DNA from: Bacillus testis
GTDB taxonomy: Bacteria > Bacillota > Bacilli > Bacillales > DSM-1321
Length of the DNA stretch: 64,000 nucleotides
Reading direction: 5' to 3'
NCBI RefSeq assembly: GCF_001243895.1
Contig: NZ_LN851186.1
Coordinates: 3,176,981-3,240,980, forward strand
Shown here: positions 9,458 to 19,182 of the stretch, one piece after another
How positions within the stretch are numbered: the first letter of the stretch is position 1
Layout: each line of letters starts with the position of its first letter
Translations under genes and position numbers: made by a program
The notes under the pieces: model-generated
The model's input: only the letters and a program-made list of their open reading frames with translations
The model's database searches: none
What the model was told of the DNA's origin: nothing

Positions 9458-10104
9458 GTGAAAAATTTTTTATTCGCGGCTATTTTACTTGCAATAATCA
9501 TTTTAGCAGGGTGTAGTACAAATGAAGAAACAGAAACTAAAGTATTAACTGATGAACACACTCCAAATGAAGATCTTGGTAAAAGATCTGTCCCTTTACA
9601 ATTATCCCAGGAACAAAAAGAAAAATATTTCTTGAAGTGACTCCAATTGCAGATTTTAAACCAGAAGATTGGGTTGAACCGAAAGAATATAAAAGAAAGA
9701 TCCAAGAACATATAGATTCATTTTTGAAAAGTGAACATGAAACATTAAACGCTTTACCCTCAACTACTACTAAAGCCAATATGGGGATAAATGGAGAAAT
9801 GAAGAAAACAGCACATCTTTATGTTAGTGATACTCTATTTTCTGTAGAGGTTATGGGTAAATTTGAAACACAGTATAATGATTCTCGAAAAGGGCAAGTG
9901 TTTTTAAAAGCAGACAACATTACATCCCGTATAGCAAGTTCTTCTCATGGCGAGTGGGAGCAAACATCTAATGATGCTTCATTAATAGATAATGGTCGAA
10001 AATACCGCATTCAAATTGAAGGGATTTATCATCTTAATGGTTTATCAATTGAGAAAGCTTTTACCATAGAATTCAGTTGTGATCCATTCGGTGGTATCCA
10101 TTAA
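9458..10104 (+). pseudogene. Frameshifted lipoprotein gene
   Basis: Two overlapping frames read as one protein. The first (9458-9640, GTG start, AAAGGGG upstream) encodes a lipoprotein signal peptide with lipobox LAGC (Cys21) and an acidic linker. The second (9637-10104) continues directly with a soluble domain (155 aa) that has no good ribosome site of its own. The shift corresponds to loss of one base near 9628-9638 (AAATATTTCTTGAAG), where one extra T would restore a continuous frame. The region is markedly more AT-rich than its neighbours and flanked by terminator-like hairpins, suggesting acquisition. The family is not recognised. It could be a true decay product or a sequencing error. 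Confidence 0.65.
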
Positions 10105-10238
10105 TAGAAAAAACTAGGTGTTTTAGTTGAATAAGAGAAGAAAGGACTTTGGAAAACTTCCAGACATTTTTTCGTGTTGTATATATATTGCCAGCACTTT
10201 TCAAAAATCATGAGTAACCACTTTAATCACCAAATCAA

Positions 10239-10283
10239 AAAGGCAGGAATATTGAAAAATCAGTATTCCTGCCTTCTTTTTTT
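10239..10283. terminator. Bidirectional terminator upstream of ytkL 3' end
   Basis: 10-bp stem GGCAGGAATA / TATTCCTGCC with A- and T-runs on either side, between the lipoprotein gene and ytkL, which converge. Confidence 0.85.
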
Positions 10284-10316
10284 ATCCTAAAAGAGAATGA
10301 TTAGACAGATGCTGCT

Positions 10317-11000
10317 TTAAAATTCGATATAATCGCCTGGTTCCATGACTTTCCCTTTTCCTTCAGGAAGCATGGAAATGAACTTCTGAGGATCCTGTTT
10401 AATAGGCGGGAATGTATTGAAATGGATGGGCACGGCTAATTTGGGATTGAGGAATTCAACTGCAGTCGCAGCGTCTTCCGGCCCCATGGTAAAATTATCG
10501 CCGATCGGTACAAATGCCAGGTCGATTGGATGCCGCTCCCCGATGAGTTTCATATCGGAATAAAGGGCCGTATCTCCTGCATGGTAAATCGTATGCCCTT
10601 CAATAGTAAGCAAAACACCCGCCGGCTGGCCGCAATAAAGAATCCGTTTATCTTCCGTAACAAAGCCCGAACCGTGAAACGCCGGAGTCAGCTTGACTGT
10701 GCCGAAATCGAACTCCCTGGCTCCTCCGATGCTCATACCGTGTGTCCGTTCAACACCTTGCCATTCCATGATCGTACATAGTTCCACCATACCAATGACA
10801 AGGGATCCATGCTTTTTCGCAAGCTCGACCGTATCGCCGATATGATCGCCATGGCCATGCGTCAGGATAATCACATCTGGTTTAACATCCTCAAGTTTTA
10901 AATCTGTTTGACTGTTTTCACTAATATAAGGGTCAATCAAAATCGTTTTTCCATTCGTCTCAATTTTTACTACAGCATGTCCGTGAAATGATACCTTCAT
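10317..11000 (-). CDS. ytkL: UPF0173 metal-dependent hydrolase YtkL
   Basis: 227 aa from the ATG at 11000 (AAAGGGGA upstream); the longer open frame to 11126 runs through the divergent promoter and is rejected. Metallo-beta-lactamase fold with the di-metal motif [10 protein letters not shown] (about residues 50-59), the later HGSG and [10 protein letters not shown], and a C-terminal HFNTFPP. The substrate of UPF0173 enzymes is not established. Divergent from the M24 peptidase gene, with a 126-bp shared promoter region. Confidence 0.93.
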   Translation of the reverse strand: MKVSFHGHAVVKIETNGKTILIDPYISENSQTDLKLEDVKPDVIILTHGHGDHIGDTVELAKKHGSLVIGMVELCTIMEWQGVERTHGMSIGGAREFDFGTVKLTPAFHGSGFVTEDKRILYCGQPAGVLLTIEGHTIYHAGDTALYSDMKLIGERHPIDLAFVPIGDNFTMGPEDAATAVEFLNPKLAVPIHFNTFPPIKQDPQKFISMLPEGKGKVMEPGDYIEF

Positions 11001-11126
11001 GCCAAAATCCCCTTTCACATTGAATTCCAGGTAGTATATACCCTCATTTCCAATAAGTATAACAGTTTGCAATTGCCCTTTTATACTGGTAATCTCAAAA
11101 TAGTTGATTCTATAGGAGGAAAACAA

Positions 11127-12224
11127 ATGAATAATCGATTAGAGCTATTTAAAAACTGGTTACAGGAACGCAATATTTCAGCAGCATTTATCACATCTAC
11201 AGAAAATGTTTTTCATTTAAGCGGCTTCTATAGTGATCCACATGAAAGACTTCTGTCCTTGGCTGTATTTCCGGATGCGGAACCTATCTTGATCTGCCCG
11301 AAAATGGAGATGAACGATGCGAAAAATGCCGGTTGGGAACAGGAAATGATCGGCTATACGGATATCGAAAACCCTTGGGATATGATTAAGGAAGCCGTAA
11401 AAAAACGCAATATCACTATTAGAACGGTAGCGGTCGAAAAAGAGCATATGAATATCGAACGCTATGAAGCCATCCAATCAACCTTCGCAAGTCCAGAATT
11501 GGTTTCAGCAGAAGAGAAACTGCGCCAATTGCGGATGATTAAAGATGAAAAAGAAGTGGAGATCCTTCGTGAAGCATGCCGTTTAGCGGATTATGCGGTA
11601 CAGGTCGGCGTCAATGAGATCCAGGAAGGCAAAACTGAAATGGATGTGTTGGCTGCCATTGAATATGAAATGAAGAAAAAGGGCATCAACCAAATGTCTT
11701 TCGCTACCATGGTCCTTACAGGAACGAATGCGGCTTCTCCTCATGGAACGCCAGGCCAAACCAAGATTAAAAAAGGCGATTTGGTACTCTTCGATCTTGG
11801 CGTAGTATATGAAGGATATTGCTCTGATATTACCCGGACCGTTGCCTACGGAGACATTAACGATAAACAAAAAGAAATATATGATACAGTGCTTGGTGCA
11901 CAATTGGCTGCCATTGAGCTGAGCAAACCAGGTTCTTTATGCTCGGATGTGGATGCCGCTGCACGCAACTACATAGCTGAAAAAGGATACGGCGAGTACT
12001 TCCCTCACAGACTTGGACACGGCCTTGGCATATCAGTACACGAATATCCTTCTTTAACAGAAACAAACGCCCTTCCTCTTCAAAAAGGGATGGTCTACAC
12101 AATTGAACCAGGCATTTATGTTCCTGGCGTAGCGGGCGTCCGCATAGAAGACGATATCTATGTAACAGAGAATGGCTGTGAAATCCTTACGAAATTCCCG
12201 AAAGAACTGCAAATGATTAAATAA
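11127..12224 (+). CDS. Xaa-Pro peptidase family protein (M24)
   Basis: 365 aa from the ATG at 11127, which has AGGAGG eight bases upstream. N-terminal creatinase-like domain (1-130) and a C-terminal pita-bread domain holding the five metal ligands: Asp in LFDLGV, Asp in CSDITRT, His in HRLGHGLG, Glu in TIEPG and Glu in RIEDD. Predicted to cut the bond before or after proline at the N-terminus (aminopeptidase P or prolidase; the two cannot be separated by eye). It helps recycle proline-containing peptides in the cytoplasm. Confidence 0.92.
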   Translation: MNNRLELFKNWLQERNISAAFITSTENVFHLSGFYSDPHERLLSLAVFPDAEPILICPKMEMNDAKNAGWEQEMIGYTDIENPWDMIKEAVKKRNITIRTVAVEKEHMNIERYEAIQSTFASPELVSAEEKLRQLRMIKDEKEVEILREACRLADYAVQVGVNEIQEGKTEMDVLAAIEYEMKKKGINQMSFATMVLTGTNAASPHGTPGQTKIKKGDLVLFDLGVVYEGYCSDITRTVAYGDINDKQKEIYDTVLGAQLAAIELSKPGSLCSDVDAAARNYIAEKGYGEYFPHRLGHGLGISVHEYPSLTETNALPLQKGMVYTIEPGIYVPGVAGVRIEDDIYVTENGCEILTKFPKELQMIK

Positions 12225-12233
12225 AGGCAAAAA

Positions 12234-12270
12234 CAACGGCAGTGCATCGATCGATGCACTGCCGTTTTAT
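12234..12270 (+). terminator. Terminator of the M24 peptidase gene
   Basis: A perfect 32-bp palindrome centred on CGATCG (arms AACGGCAGTGCATCGA / TCGATGCACTGCCGTT) followed by TT, ten bases after the stop codon. Confidence 0.88.
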
Positions 12271-12273
12271 TAC

Positions 12274-12330
12274 ATTCTAACTGGGCAAGAAGTATAAGTG
12301 GGAGATCAAGCACCAATAAGAACCCGATTG
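12274..12330. repeat. Structured dispersed repeat, copy A (short)
   Basis: 57-bp copy of a repeat also found at 30751-30900 and 31302-31392. It shares AAGTGGGAGATCAAGCACCA and then AAGAACCCGATTG. Outer arms TTCTAACTGG (12275-12284) and CCAATAAGAA (12313-12322) pair. The left inner arm and the GAAGAC-A-run loop of the longer copies are missing, so this looks like an internally deleted copy. Confidence 0.7.
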
Positions 12331-12395
12331 CTCCAATAGGATGCAGGATTTTCATTGCCGTAAGTCCACTACCCTCTTCAAAAACAGGGGCCCAG

Positions 12396-12527
12396 CTACT
12401 TTTCTTTGTTTTTATTTCTTTTTTCTTTCACAGGTTCACCACTATAAGATTCCAGCAATTGCCTCCGTGTCTCTTCAATTCCCTTTTCATCATAAACAAA
12501 AGCTTGTGTTTTTTTCTTTTTCACCAC
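12396..12527 (-). CDS. Small basic protein, 43 aa, unknown
   Basis: A short frame with strong coding character: VVKKKKTQAFVYDEKGIEET, then RRQLLESYSG, ending in a Lys/Asn-rich tail and a TAG. Start is GTG at 12527 (or the adjacent GTG at 12524), with GGAAGGGTG five to eight bases upstream. Clearly amphipathic centre, very basic ends, no membrane segment. Convergent with the M24 peptidase gene and divergent from the universal stress gene. Too short for standard cut-offs; I do not recognise a function. Confidence 0.7.
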   Translation of the reverse strand: MVKKKKTQAFVYDEKGIEETRRQLLESYSGEPVKEKRNKNKEK

Positions 12528-12649
12528 TATTCACCCTTCCGCCTGTTACTATAGTAAAAAACTCATTTCTGTTAAAATTCGCTATTTTTCAACAATTATG
12601 CATGTTTCATTTGTTATAATGGTATATATACAAAAAGGAGGCAAAAATC

Positions 12650-13096
12650 ATGGGTTTAACGTATAAAAGCATTCTTGTGGCAGTAGATGGATCTAAAGAA
12701 GCAGAATGGGCATTCAAAAAAGCAATTGAAATTTCCAAACGTAACGATGCTAAGCTCGTCATCGCTCACGTCATCGACACTCGCAATTTTGCGACAATCG
12801 AAGCTTATGACCGTACAATGGCTGAACGCTCAGAATCATATGCACAAGAGTTATTGCAAGAGTATAAGCAAGCGGCAGAAGAATCTGGCGTACATACCGT
12901 TCAGGTGGAAATTGAATATGGTTCACCAAAAGTCAAAGTGCCAAAAGATCTTGCTAAAAAACACGCAACCGACTTGATTGTCTGCGGAGCAACTGGTTTA
13001 AATGCAGTAGAACGCTTCCTTATCGGTAGTGTTTCTGAACACATCACTCGTTATGCACCATGTGACGTATTGGTTGTCAGAACACAAAAAGAATAG
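12650..13096 (+). CDS. Universal stress protein (UspA family)
   Basis: 148 aa single-domain Usp with an N-terminal VAVDGS strand-loop and the C-terminal ATP-binding pattern G-A-T-G-L-N-A-V-E-R-F-L-I-G-S-V-S (residues 116-132). This makes the ATP-binding Usp subclass likely. AAGGAGG precedes the ATG and a consensus TATAAT lies at 12615-12620. Followed at once by its own terminator, so monocistronic. Usp proteins are induced under starvation and stress; the exact role is unknown. Confidence 0.93.
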   Translation: MGLTYKSILVAVDGSKEAEWAFKKAIEISKRNDAKLVIAHVIDTRNFATIEAYDRTMAERSESYAQELLQEYKQAAEESGVHTVQVEIEYGSPKVKVPKDLAKKHATDLIVCGATGLNAVERFLIGSVSEHITRYAPCDVLVVRTQKE

Positions 13097-13108
13097 TTGA
13101 GATAAACT

Positions 13109-13138
13109 AAAAGCGCGCCAGCATCGGCGCGCTTTTTT
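13109..13138 (+). terminator. Terminator of the universal stress gene
   Basis: Stem AAAGCGCGCC / GGCGCGCTTT with a 6-base loop and a run of six T, 13 bases after the stop. Confidence 0.92.
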
Positions 13139-13179
13139 AACTACTGAATTTAAAAATGTGACTGCACGGTCCTCCCTCA

Positions 13180-13371
13180 TTACTCCTCTTTAATAGTGGC
13201 CAATTGAAAACCGGAGTCGGCTTTAACCGCTTCATATATCCAATTGTATTCCTTCGTTTCGCTCGTTCCATTAGCATAGTTTATTTTTACTCTTTCATTA
13301 GTTGCTATTGTCGCCGTATTGCCCTCAATTAAATAACTTCGAATGTTGCAACTGATTGATTTACAAGACAA
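13180..13371 (-). pseudogene. Remnant of a secreted/membrane protein C-terminus (TcaA/NTF2-like?)
   Basis: About 60 codons without a proper start or ribosome site, read from inside the argH terminator. The text SYLIEGNTATIATNERVKIN and NWIYEAVKADSGFQLATIKE resembles the C-terminal NTF2-like domain of TcaA-type cell-wall proteins. Everything N-terminal to this is absent and the open frame begins in the terminator arm, so it is read as a truncated relic. The family assignment is tentative. Confidence 0.45.
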
Positions 13372-13407
13372 ATAACCCGAGCCCTAAATAAGGACTCGGG
13401 TTATTTC
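13370..13407 (-). terminator. Terminator of argGH
   Basis: 11-bp stem AATAACCCGAG / CTCGGGTTATT just 3' of argH on the minus strand, followed by TTGTCTTG. Confidence 0.85.
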
Positions 13408-13414
13408 AGCCAGC

Positions 13415-14794
13415 TTACTCTCCAGCCAGCAACGACTTCGCTTTAGCGAGCGCCTGCTTCACTTGCTCAAACCCTGTGCCACCGGCGCTATTTCTCCGTT
13501 TCACTGCCTGATACGGCTCAAGGGCATTATAGATATCTTCTTCGAACAACTCGCTTGCCTGCTTAAAATCGCCGATCGATAAATCAGCCAGGTAACAATC
13601 CTTTTGAATGCATGAAAGTACCAGCTGTCCAACCACTTCATGCGCCTGTCTGAATGGCATTCCTTTGCCGGCAAGATAATCAGCCAATTCCGTTGCATTG
13701 GAAAAATCGGTTTTCACGGCTTTTTCCATGTTTTCTGTCCGCACTTTCATAGAGGAAACCATACCGGCAAATATCTTCAATGAGCCGGTTACAGTCTTCA
13801 CAGTGTCAAACATTCCTTCTTTATCTTCTTGCATATCTTTATTATAGGCAAGAGGCAGCCCTTTCAACACCGTCAATAAACCGAATAGGTTCCCGTATAC
13901 TCTTCCTGTCTTTCCTCTAATTAATTCAGCCATATCGGGATTTTTCTTTTGCGGCATGATACTGCTGCCTGTTGAAAACGCATCATCCAATTCAATGAAT
14001 TGGAATTCCTGGCTGCACCACAGAATGATTTCTTCCGCAAAACGTGACAAATGCATCATCAGCATGGAACTGTTTGAGAGAAACTCTATGATGAAATCAC
14101 GGTCGCTGACTGCATCCAGGCTGTTTTCATAGATACTGCCGAAGCCAAGAAGTTCAGCGGAATATGCGCGGTTAATCGGAAATGTGGTGCCCGCAAGAGC
14201 CCCCGCTCCCAATGGAGACTTATTAATCCGCGTTCCGTTTTCTTTGAAACGTTGCTTATCTCGTTCCAGCATCCAGAAATAAGCCATTAAATGATGTGCA
14301 AAAGAAATTGGCTGGGCCCGCTGAAGATGGGTATAACCGGGTACGATCGTTTCTACATGCTTCTCCGCCTGCTGCACAATGGCTGCTTGCATTTCTGCAA
14401 TCAAAACGATGATCTCCTCTACCTTTTTGCGCAAATACAAATGCACATCAGTAGCCACCTGGTCATTCCGACTGCGGCCCGTGTGCAGTTTTCCACCTAC
14501 AGGGCCTATTTCATCGATCAGCATGCTCTCAAGATTCAAATGGATATCTTCCATCTTCACAGAGAACTCAAGCTCATTGCGTTCTGCTTTTTCTTTTAAA
14601 GACAATAATCCTTTGACGATTTGACCGCATTCTTCTTTTGACAGTATGCCACTGCTTGCCAGCATGTTGACATGGGCGAGGCTTCCCTCTATATCTTCAA
14701 GCATCAATTCCTGATCAAAAGAGATGGAAGCACCGAATTCATCTACCCATTCCTCTGCTGACTTGGTGAATCTGCCTCCCCATAATTTTTTCAC
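13415..14794 (-). CDS. argH: Argininosuccinate lyase ArgH
   Basis: Last step of arginine synthesis: argininosuccinate to arginine and fumarate. 459 aa, full length. The fumarase/aspartase superfamily signature [12 protein letters not shown] holds the catalytic Ser loop; THLQRAQP contains the catalytic His; SRNDQVATD lies in the first conserved region. The start is GTG (14794) and overlaps the argG stop as GTGA, so the two genes are translationally coupled. Confidence 0.97.
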   Translation of the reverse strand: MKKLWGGRFTKSAEEWVDEFGASISFDQELMLEDIEGSLAHVNMLASSGILSKEECGQIVKGLLSLKEKAERNELEFSVKMEDIHLNLESMLIDEIGPVGGKLHTGRSRNDQVATDVHLYLRKKVEEIIVLIAEMQAAIVQQAEKHVETIVPGYTHLQRAQPISFAHHLMAYFWMLERDKQRFKENGTRINKSPLGAGALAGTTFPINRAYSAELLGFGSIYENSLDAVSDRDFIIEFLSNSSMLMMHLSRFAEEIILWCSQEFQFIELDDAFSTGSSIMPQKKNPDMAELIRGKTGRVYGNLFGLLTVLKGLPLAYNKDMQEDKEGMFDTVKTVTGSLKIFAGMVSSMKVRTENMEKAVKTDFSNATELADYLAGKGMPFRQAHEVVGQLVLSCIQKDCYLADLSIGDFKQASELFEEDIYNALEPYQAVKRRNSAGGTGFEQVKQALAKAKSLLAGE

Positions 14795-15996
14795 GCATTC
14801 ACCTTCTTCGAATGAACAACAGCATTGACTTTAGTAGGCAGTCCCCACAATTTAATGAATCCTACTGCAGCGCTATGGTCGAACTCATCATCTGTTGTAT
14901 AAGTAGCCAACTTTTCATTGTATAATGAGTTTTCTGATTTTCTTCCTTCTATGATGGCATGTCCTTTGAATAGTTTAACCCGCACTACGCCATTCACCGA
15001 CTTTTGGGTTTCATCGAGGAATCCAAGAAGTGCGTCTTTCAATGGCGAATACCATAATCCTTCATAAATGAGCTCAGTCAATTTTTTTTCAATAATCGGC
15101 TTGAAATGGGCAACTTCCTTAACAAGTGTGATATCTTCCAATTCTTTATGGGCTTTGATCAGTGTAATGGCAGCTGGGCATTCGTACACTTCACGTGATT
15201 TGATGCCGATTAATCTGTTTTCTACATGGTCGATTCGACCGACCCCATGCTTGCCTGCCAACTGATTCAATTCCACAATTAAATCGGACAACTTATAAGG
15301 CACACCATCCAAAGCGACAGGTACACCCTCTTTGAAAGTCAGTTCTATAATATCTGCTTGATCTGGCGCTTCTTCTACACTTACCGTTAAGTCATAGGCC
15401 CCTGCCGGCGGAGCAGCCCAAGGGTCTTCCAAAATTCCACATTCATTGCTTCTGCCCCATAGATTTTGATCGATGGAATAAGGGCTATCCAAGTTGATAG
15501 GAATCGGAATATCATGTTTGGTTGCATACTGGATTTCTTCTTCCCGCGACCAGCCCCATTCACGTACAGGTGCCAATACTTGCAGTTCAGGATCTAGCGC
15601 CGAGATTGCCACCTCGAAGCGCACTTGGTCATTTCCTTTTCCCGTACAGCCATGTGCGACAGCGACAGCCCCTTCAAGATTGGCGATTTCCACTAATTTC
15701 TTAGCAATAAGCGGACGCGATAATGCTGAGACAAGCGGGTATTTACCTTCATAAAGCGTATGTGCCTGTAATGCACGCAAAGCAAACTCATTGGCAAATT
15801 CCTCTTTTGCGTCCACTACATATGATTTAATTGCACCTACGGAAATGGCTTTGTTTTTTACAAATTCAAGATCTTTACCTTCACCTACATCTAAACAACA
15901 AGCTACTACATCATACCCTTGGTCTTGAAGCCATTTTATGGCTACTGATGTGTCCAATCCGCCCGAATACGCCAATACTACTTTTTGATTTCCCAA
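14791..15996 (-). CDS. argG: Argininosuccinate synthase ArgG
   Basis: Joins citrulline and aspartate with ATP. The P-loop-like [16 protein letters not shown] sits at the N-terminus, and [14 protein letters not shown] and [14 protein letters not shown] follow. I start it at TTG 15996, eight bases after GGAGG, giving 401 aa as in relatives; in-frame ATGs further upstream (16011, 16032) lie in or before the ribosome site. It heads argGH. An ARG box ends directly upstream of the ribosome site, so arginine repression is expected. Confidence 0.96.
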   Translation of the reverse strand: MGNQKVVLAYSGGLDTSVAIKWLQDQGYDVVACCLDVGEGKDLEFVKNKAISVGAIKSYVVDAKEEFANEFALRALQAHTLYEGKYPLVSALSRPLIAKKLVEIANLEGAVAVAHGCTGKGNDQVRFEVAISALDPELQVLAPVREWGWSREEEIQYATKHDIPIPINLDSPYSIDQNLWGRSNECGILEDPWAAPPAGAYDLTVSVEEAPDQADIIELTFKEGVPVALDGVPYKLSDLIVELNQLAGKHGVGRIDHVENRLIGIKSREVYECPAAITLIKAHKELEDITLVKEVAHFKPIIEKKLTELIYEGLWYSPLKDALLGFLDETQKSVNGVVRVKLFKGHAIIEGRKSENSLYNEKLATYTTDDEFDHSAAVGFIKLWGLPTKVNAVVHSKKVNA

Positions 15997-16013
15997 TTCA
16001 TTTCCCTCCATAT

Positions 16014-16049
16014 ATGAATAAAAATTCATCACATATAATTTTTATTCAA
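16014..16049 (-). promoter_or_regulatory. Tandem ARG boxes and promoter of argGH
   Basis: Positions 16014-16029 form a perfect palindromic ARG box (ATGAATAAAAATTCAT), matching the ArgR/AhrC consensus TGAAT-N4-ATTCA. A second, weaker box lies at 16034-16049. On the minus strand a promoter of the form GTTACA-17-TATATG overlaps them, so repressor binding would block transcription of argG. Confidence 0.75.
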
Positions 16050-16214
16050 AATCTTGTAACCACTTTACCAGTTATTTTGACATTTCGCAAGGAAAAAATG
16101 CCCCATTTTTTAAGTTTTATAAAAATTTAGGCAAATGCAGACTCTTTCATTTATTTATGATCCGCAATATTGTACACTGGTAGCACATATGCACTGGAAA
16201 GAGGTGTTCTGGCA

Positions 16215-16529
16215 ATGGCCAGCAGATTCTTTGTATACAATGAAAGACTGGGCATAAGCATACCCAAGAACACGATTGATTGGGAGGGGGTATCCACTGT
16301 GGAACAGCAGCAAATTCTATTCCTATGGGAAGAGAACAGAGGAAAGATACCAGACCGCATTAAAGAAATCGAAATGGAAATCAATCGCAAACAAACACTT
16401 CTTGACGAAGAAGACGATTTTCCAAATTCATGTATAATAAATTCAGAAATAGCAGATCTGGCTTCTTCCATTAATGAGCTGTGGCTGTGGTACCGTTTTG
16501 AGCCCAGCCTGTCTGTTCCGCTAAAATAA
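16215..16529 (+). CDS. Conserved-looking hypothetical protein, 104 aa
   Basis: Read from the ATG at 16215 with AGAGGTG upstream; a longer frame from 16170 is possible. Contains a WEGVSTVEQQQILFLWEENR segment, a Lys/Glu-rich helix and a Trp-rich C-terminus (LWLWYRF). No signal peptide or membrane helix. Single gene divergent from argG, followed by a bidirectional terminator. Family not recognised; it may be a small cytoplasmic binding protein, but there is no evidence for that beyond size. Confidence 0.7.
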   Translation: MASRFFVYNERLGISIPKNTIDWEGVSTVEQQQILFLWEENRGKIPDRIKEIEMEINRKQTLLDEEDDFPNSCIINSEIADLASSINELWLWYRFEPSLSVPLK

Positions 16530-16557
16530 TCGAAGCTTTCCGCCTTTATGCCAAGCC

Positions 16558-16597
16558 GCAAAAAGCGGGAGGCTACAATAGCCTCCCGCTTTTACTG
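16558..16597. terminator. Bidirectional terminator
   Basis: 14-bp stem AAAAGCGGGAGGCT / AGCCTCCCGCTTTT with a 4-6 base loop between convergent genes. Confidence 0.9.
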
Positions 16598-16617
16598 AAC
16601 GCCTTATTGGCGCCCGA

Positions 16618-17454
16618 TTATGCTCCTGCTTTTTCCTTTAAATAACGATACTGATAAAATCGATGGGCAAATTCGCTTACTCTTCTTGTCAATGAATAAT
16701 TATTGCCCGCTCCGACAACCATAGAAAACAGAGGAAGCCCTTGGACTTTCTTCTTCCTTAAAAGAGAGATTGCCAAGTATTTCATCACCTGCTTTAAAGG
16801 CTGCTCCAGCCAGGATATATTTGCCATCTCTTCGTTCCCCTCAAAGAAATAGGCTTCTTCTTCATCCATGATAATCTCTTTCAGCTCATCCAGACCAACC
16901 GATTGCAGGCGCATTGGCATTGTCCCACACTGGAATACTTTCAAAGATATCATCATTTCCTTTGGGGTGTTCACTTCATACCCATAGGTCATGGCTATCA
17001 GCTGCACAAGGCGCAAATTGATAACAGCAATGGCAGGAAGGTCAGTCGCCATTAAAGCTGCGCCGCCCATTCCGCTAATACCGCCTTGCGCAAAGGAATA
17101 GAGCCGGTGCCTTGCAATCTGTTGCTCGGCTATGTACTTTAATTGATCCGCTGATAATGACTTCATATCCTCTAAGTCGATAATCTCTTCCGAAAAAATG
17201 CGGGCAGACGATAAAATCCGTTCACGAGCATCCTGTTGGACATGAGAACCTTGAATCATGGCATGCAAATGAAAAAGCATATTATCCACCATCGTAAAGA
17301 ACTCAGCTTGCTTTTCTTCAGGAATCAAGGAAAAACCGCTTTCCACTGCTTTCTGATATAGCAATTCAAAATCAGAGCTCTCATAACTGTATATCCTCTC
17401 TTCCCATTGCCTAATTTCTTCGGCGAGAATTTCCTCACGTTGCACCTTATCCAT
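16618..17454 (-). CDS. EcsC family protein
   Basis: 278 aa from the ATG at 17454, nine bases after GGAG; the TTG two codons earlier is too close to it. The centre has the Gly/Ala-rich EcsC-type segment SFAQGGISGMGGAALMATDLPAIAVINLRLV (spread over residues 120-150), and a second hydrophobic stretch (GLPLFSMVVGAGNN) lies near the C-terminus. EcsC proteins accompany ABC exporters in some bacteria, but here the gene stands alone between ackA and argG. Role unknown. Confidence 0.82.
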   Translation of the reverse strand: MDKVQREEILAEEIRQWEERIYSYESSDFELLYQKAVESGFSLIPEEKQAEFFTMVDNMLFHLHAMIQGSHVQQDARERILSSARIFSEEIIDLEDMKSLSADQLKYIAEQQIARHRLYSFAQGGISGMGGAALMATDLPAIAVINLRLVQLIAMTYGYEVNTPKEMMISLKVFQCGTMPMRLQSVGLDELKEIIMDEEEAYFFEGNEEMANISWLEQPLKQVMKYLAISLLRKKKVQGLPLFSMVVGAGNNYSLTRRVSEFAHRFYQYRYLKEKAGA

Positions 17455-17540
17455 ACGCAATCACTCCACTCTTATATTTAGGGTATTTTTTCCAGTATAA
17501 CATATACACCCCCATGCATAAAAAGCAGCATGAATCTAAG

Positions 17541-17583
17541 AAAAGCCTGCAGAGCCGCGCCTTTAGACACAGTTCTGCAAGCC
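17541..17583 (-). terminator. Terminator of ackA
   Basis: On the minus strand GGCTTGCAGA pairs with TCTGCAGGCTT across a 20-base loop and is followed by TTCTT; it lies 10 bases after the ackA stop. Confidence 0.7.
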
Positions 17584-17592
17584 ATCGTTCCA

Positions 17593-18813
17593 TTACATAT
17601 CCGCTTCTTGAAGGGTTGCCGATTCAATTCCTGAAAGACGCATAACATCACGTGCAATCATTACTTCTTCATTGGTTGGGATAACCAATACTTTAACCGG
17701 AGAATGAGGATAAGAAATAAATGCTTCTTTTCCACGGACCTGGTTAGAGGATGGATTCCAATACACACCCATGAATTCCAATCCATCAAGCACACGAGCA
17801 CGGATTACATCACTATTTTCACCAATTCCCGCTGTGAAGATGATTGCATCCACTCCTGACATTCTGGAAGCATAAGAGCCAATGTACTTATGGATCCGGT
17901 TTGCAAAGACCTCAAGCGCCAACTCAGCACGATGGTTTCCTTCTTCCGCTTGTTGCTGGATATCACGCAAATCACTTGAAAAGCCTGACACTCCAAGTAG
18001 ACCGCTTTCTTTATTCAATACTTCAATGACTTCTTCAGCGCTCTTACCTGTCTTTTCCATGATAAACGGAAGCAATGCCGGGTCGATATTCCCTGAACGC
18101 GTGCCCATTGTCACACCAGCAAGCGGTGTAAAGCCCATAGATGTATCGATGGATTTACCGCCTTCAATCGCTGCAATACTTGCACCGTTTCCTAAATGGC
18201 AAGAAATCAACCGCAATTGCTCAGCTGGTCTGCCTAACATTTTTGCAGCTCTTTCCGCCACATATTTATGGGATGTGCCATGGAAGCCATATTTACGAAT
18301 TCCATATTGTTTATAATAATCATATGGAAGCGAATATAGATAAGAACTTTCAGGCATCGTTTGATGGAAAGCGGTGTCAAAAACAGCTACTGCGGGGATA
18401 TCTTTCAGAACTTGCTGGAATGCACGGATTCCTACAAGGTTTGCAGGATTATGAAGAGGTGCCAGATCTGATAGGCTTTCAATTTTTTGCAATACATCGT
18501 CATTAATGACAGCTGAATCATCAAATAATTCACCGCCATGTACGACCCGGTGGCCAATTCCTTTAATTTCCTCATAGGATGCAATAATATGATGTTTCAG
18601 CAATTTATCAAGCAGCATCTTGACAGCCACTTCATGGTCTTTGATGTCGCCTACTTCTGTCACTTTCTCTTCGTTTACAGATATAGTAAAAATTGAATCT
18701 TTTAATCCAATTCTTTCTACAAGGCCTTTTGTAATGACTTTTTCGGAAGGCATTTCAAACAATTGAAATTTAAGGGAAGAACTTCCTGCGTTAATTGCCA
18801 TAATTTTTGACAT
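17593..18813 (-). CDS. ackA: Acetate kinase AckA
   Basis: Makes ATP from acetyl phosphate in overflow metabolism. 406 aa, full length, ASKHA fold. Seen: N-terminal [12 protein letters not shown] (phosphate 1), HRVVHGG, the catalytic-site [23 protein letters not shown] and the C-terminal FTAGIGENS. In Bacillus the acetate made here is later re-used through acsA, also in this window. The 300-bp upstream region presumably holds CcpA control, but I see only a poor cre match (18870-18883). Confidence 0.97.
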   Translation of the reverse strand: MSKIMAINAGSSSLKFQLFEMPSEKVITKGLVERIGLKDSIFTISVNEEKVTEVGDIKDHEVAVKMLLDKLLKHHIIASYEEIKGIGHRVVHGGELFDDSAVINDDVLQKIESLSDLAPLHNPANLVGIRAFQQVLKDIPAVAVFDTAFHQTMPESSYLYSLPYDYYKQYGIRKYGFHGTSHKYVAERAAKMLGRPAEQLRLISCHLGNGASIAAIEGGKSIDTSMGFTPLAGVTMGTRSGNIDPALLPFIMEKTGKSAEEVIEVLNKESGLLGVSGFSSDLRDIQQQAEEGNHRAELALEVFANRIHKYIGSYASRMSGVDAIIFTAGIGENSDVIRARVLDGLEFMGVYWNPSSNQVRGKEAFISYPHSPVKVLVIPTNEEVMIARDVMRLSGIESATLQEADM

Positions 18814-19120
18814 TAAGTGCCACTCCTTCGCTTTGTCTTTCTATGCTGTGTTAATAATATCGTTAAACGCTGTAATACTAATTCTTACAGTAACATTTAA
18901 GCATTGAATTGTCCTATTTACAAGGCAATTTTTTATGAATAAATAAAGGCATTATTTAGTAAATTATTTCTGTTTCAGTGATTTTATTTGTCGATAGTAT
19001 AACAGATATCATTTGAAAGACAGCGCCCATTTATACAAAAGGATCTACGGCAATTGGAAAACAGCATGATGTTCCATCCGGCTAAGTATAACAGTTTTTC
19101 TTTATACTTCTCGAAATGGA
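18814..19120. other. ackA upstream region (no gene)
   Basis: About 300 AT-rich bases between ackA and the ytxK terminator. It holds the ackA ribosome site (GAAGGAG) and probably its promoter. A cre-like core TTAAACGCT occurs at 18872-18880, but three consensus positions differ. Confidence 0.5.
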
Positions 19121-19160
19121 CAAAAAAACCCGCTCTGAAAAAAGCACTCAGATGCGGGGT
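19121..19160 (-). terminator. Terminator of ytxK
   Basis: On the minus strand CCCGCATCTGA pairs with TCAGAGCGGG, then seven T; 23 bases after the ytxK stop. Confidence 0.85.
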
Positions 19161-19182
19161 ATCGTAGTCGTGTTGTCTTATT

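Noticed and set aside
11067..11126. Upstream extension of the M24 peptidase
   Set aside because: AGGAGG is placed for the ATG at 11127 and the extension runs through the divergent promoter.
12341..12619. 92-aa plus-strand frame rich in Phe
   Set aside because: It is the shadow of the minus-strand small gene and has no ribosome site.
18870..18883. cre site upstream of ackA
   Set aside because: Three mismatches to TGWNANCGNTNWCA, including the outer TG; too weak to call without a search.
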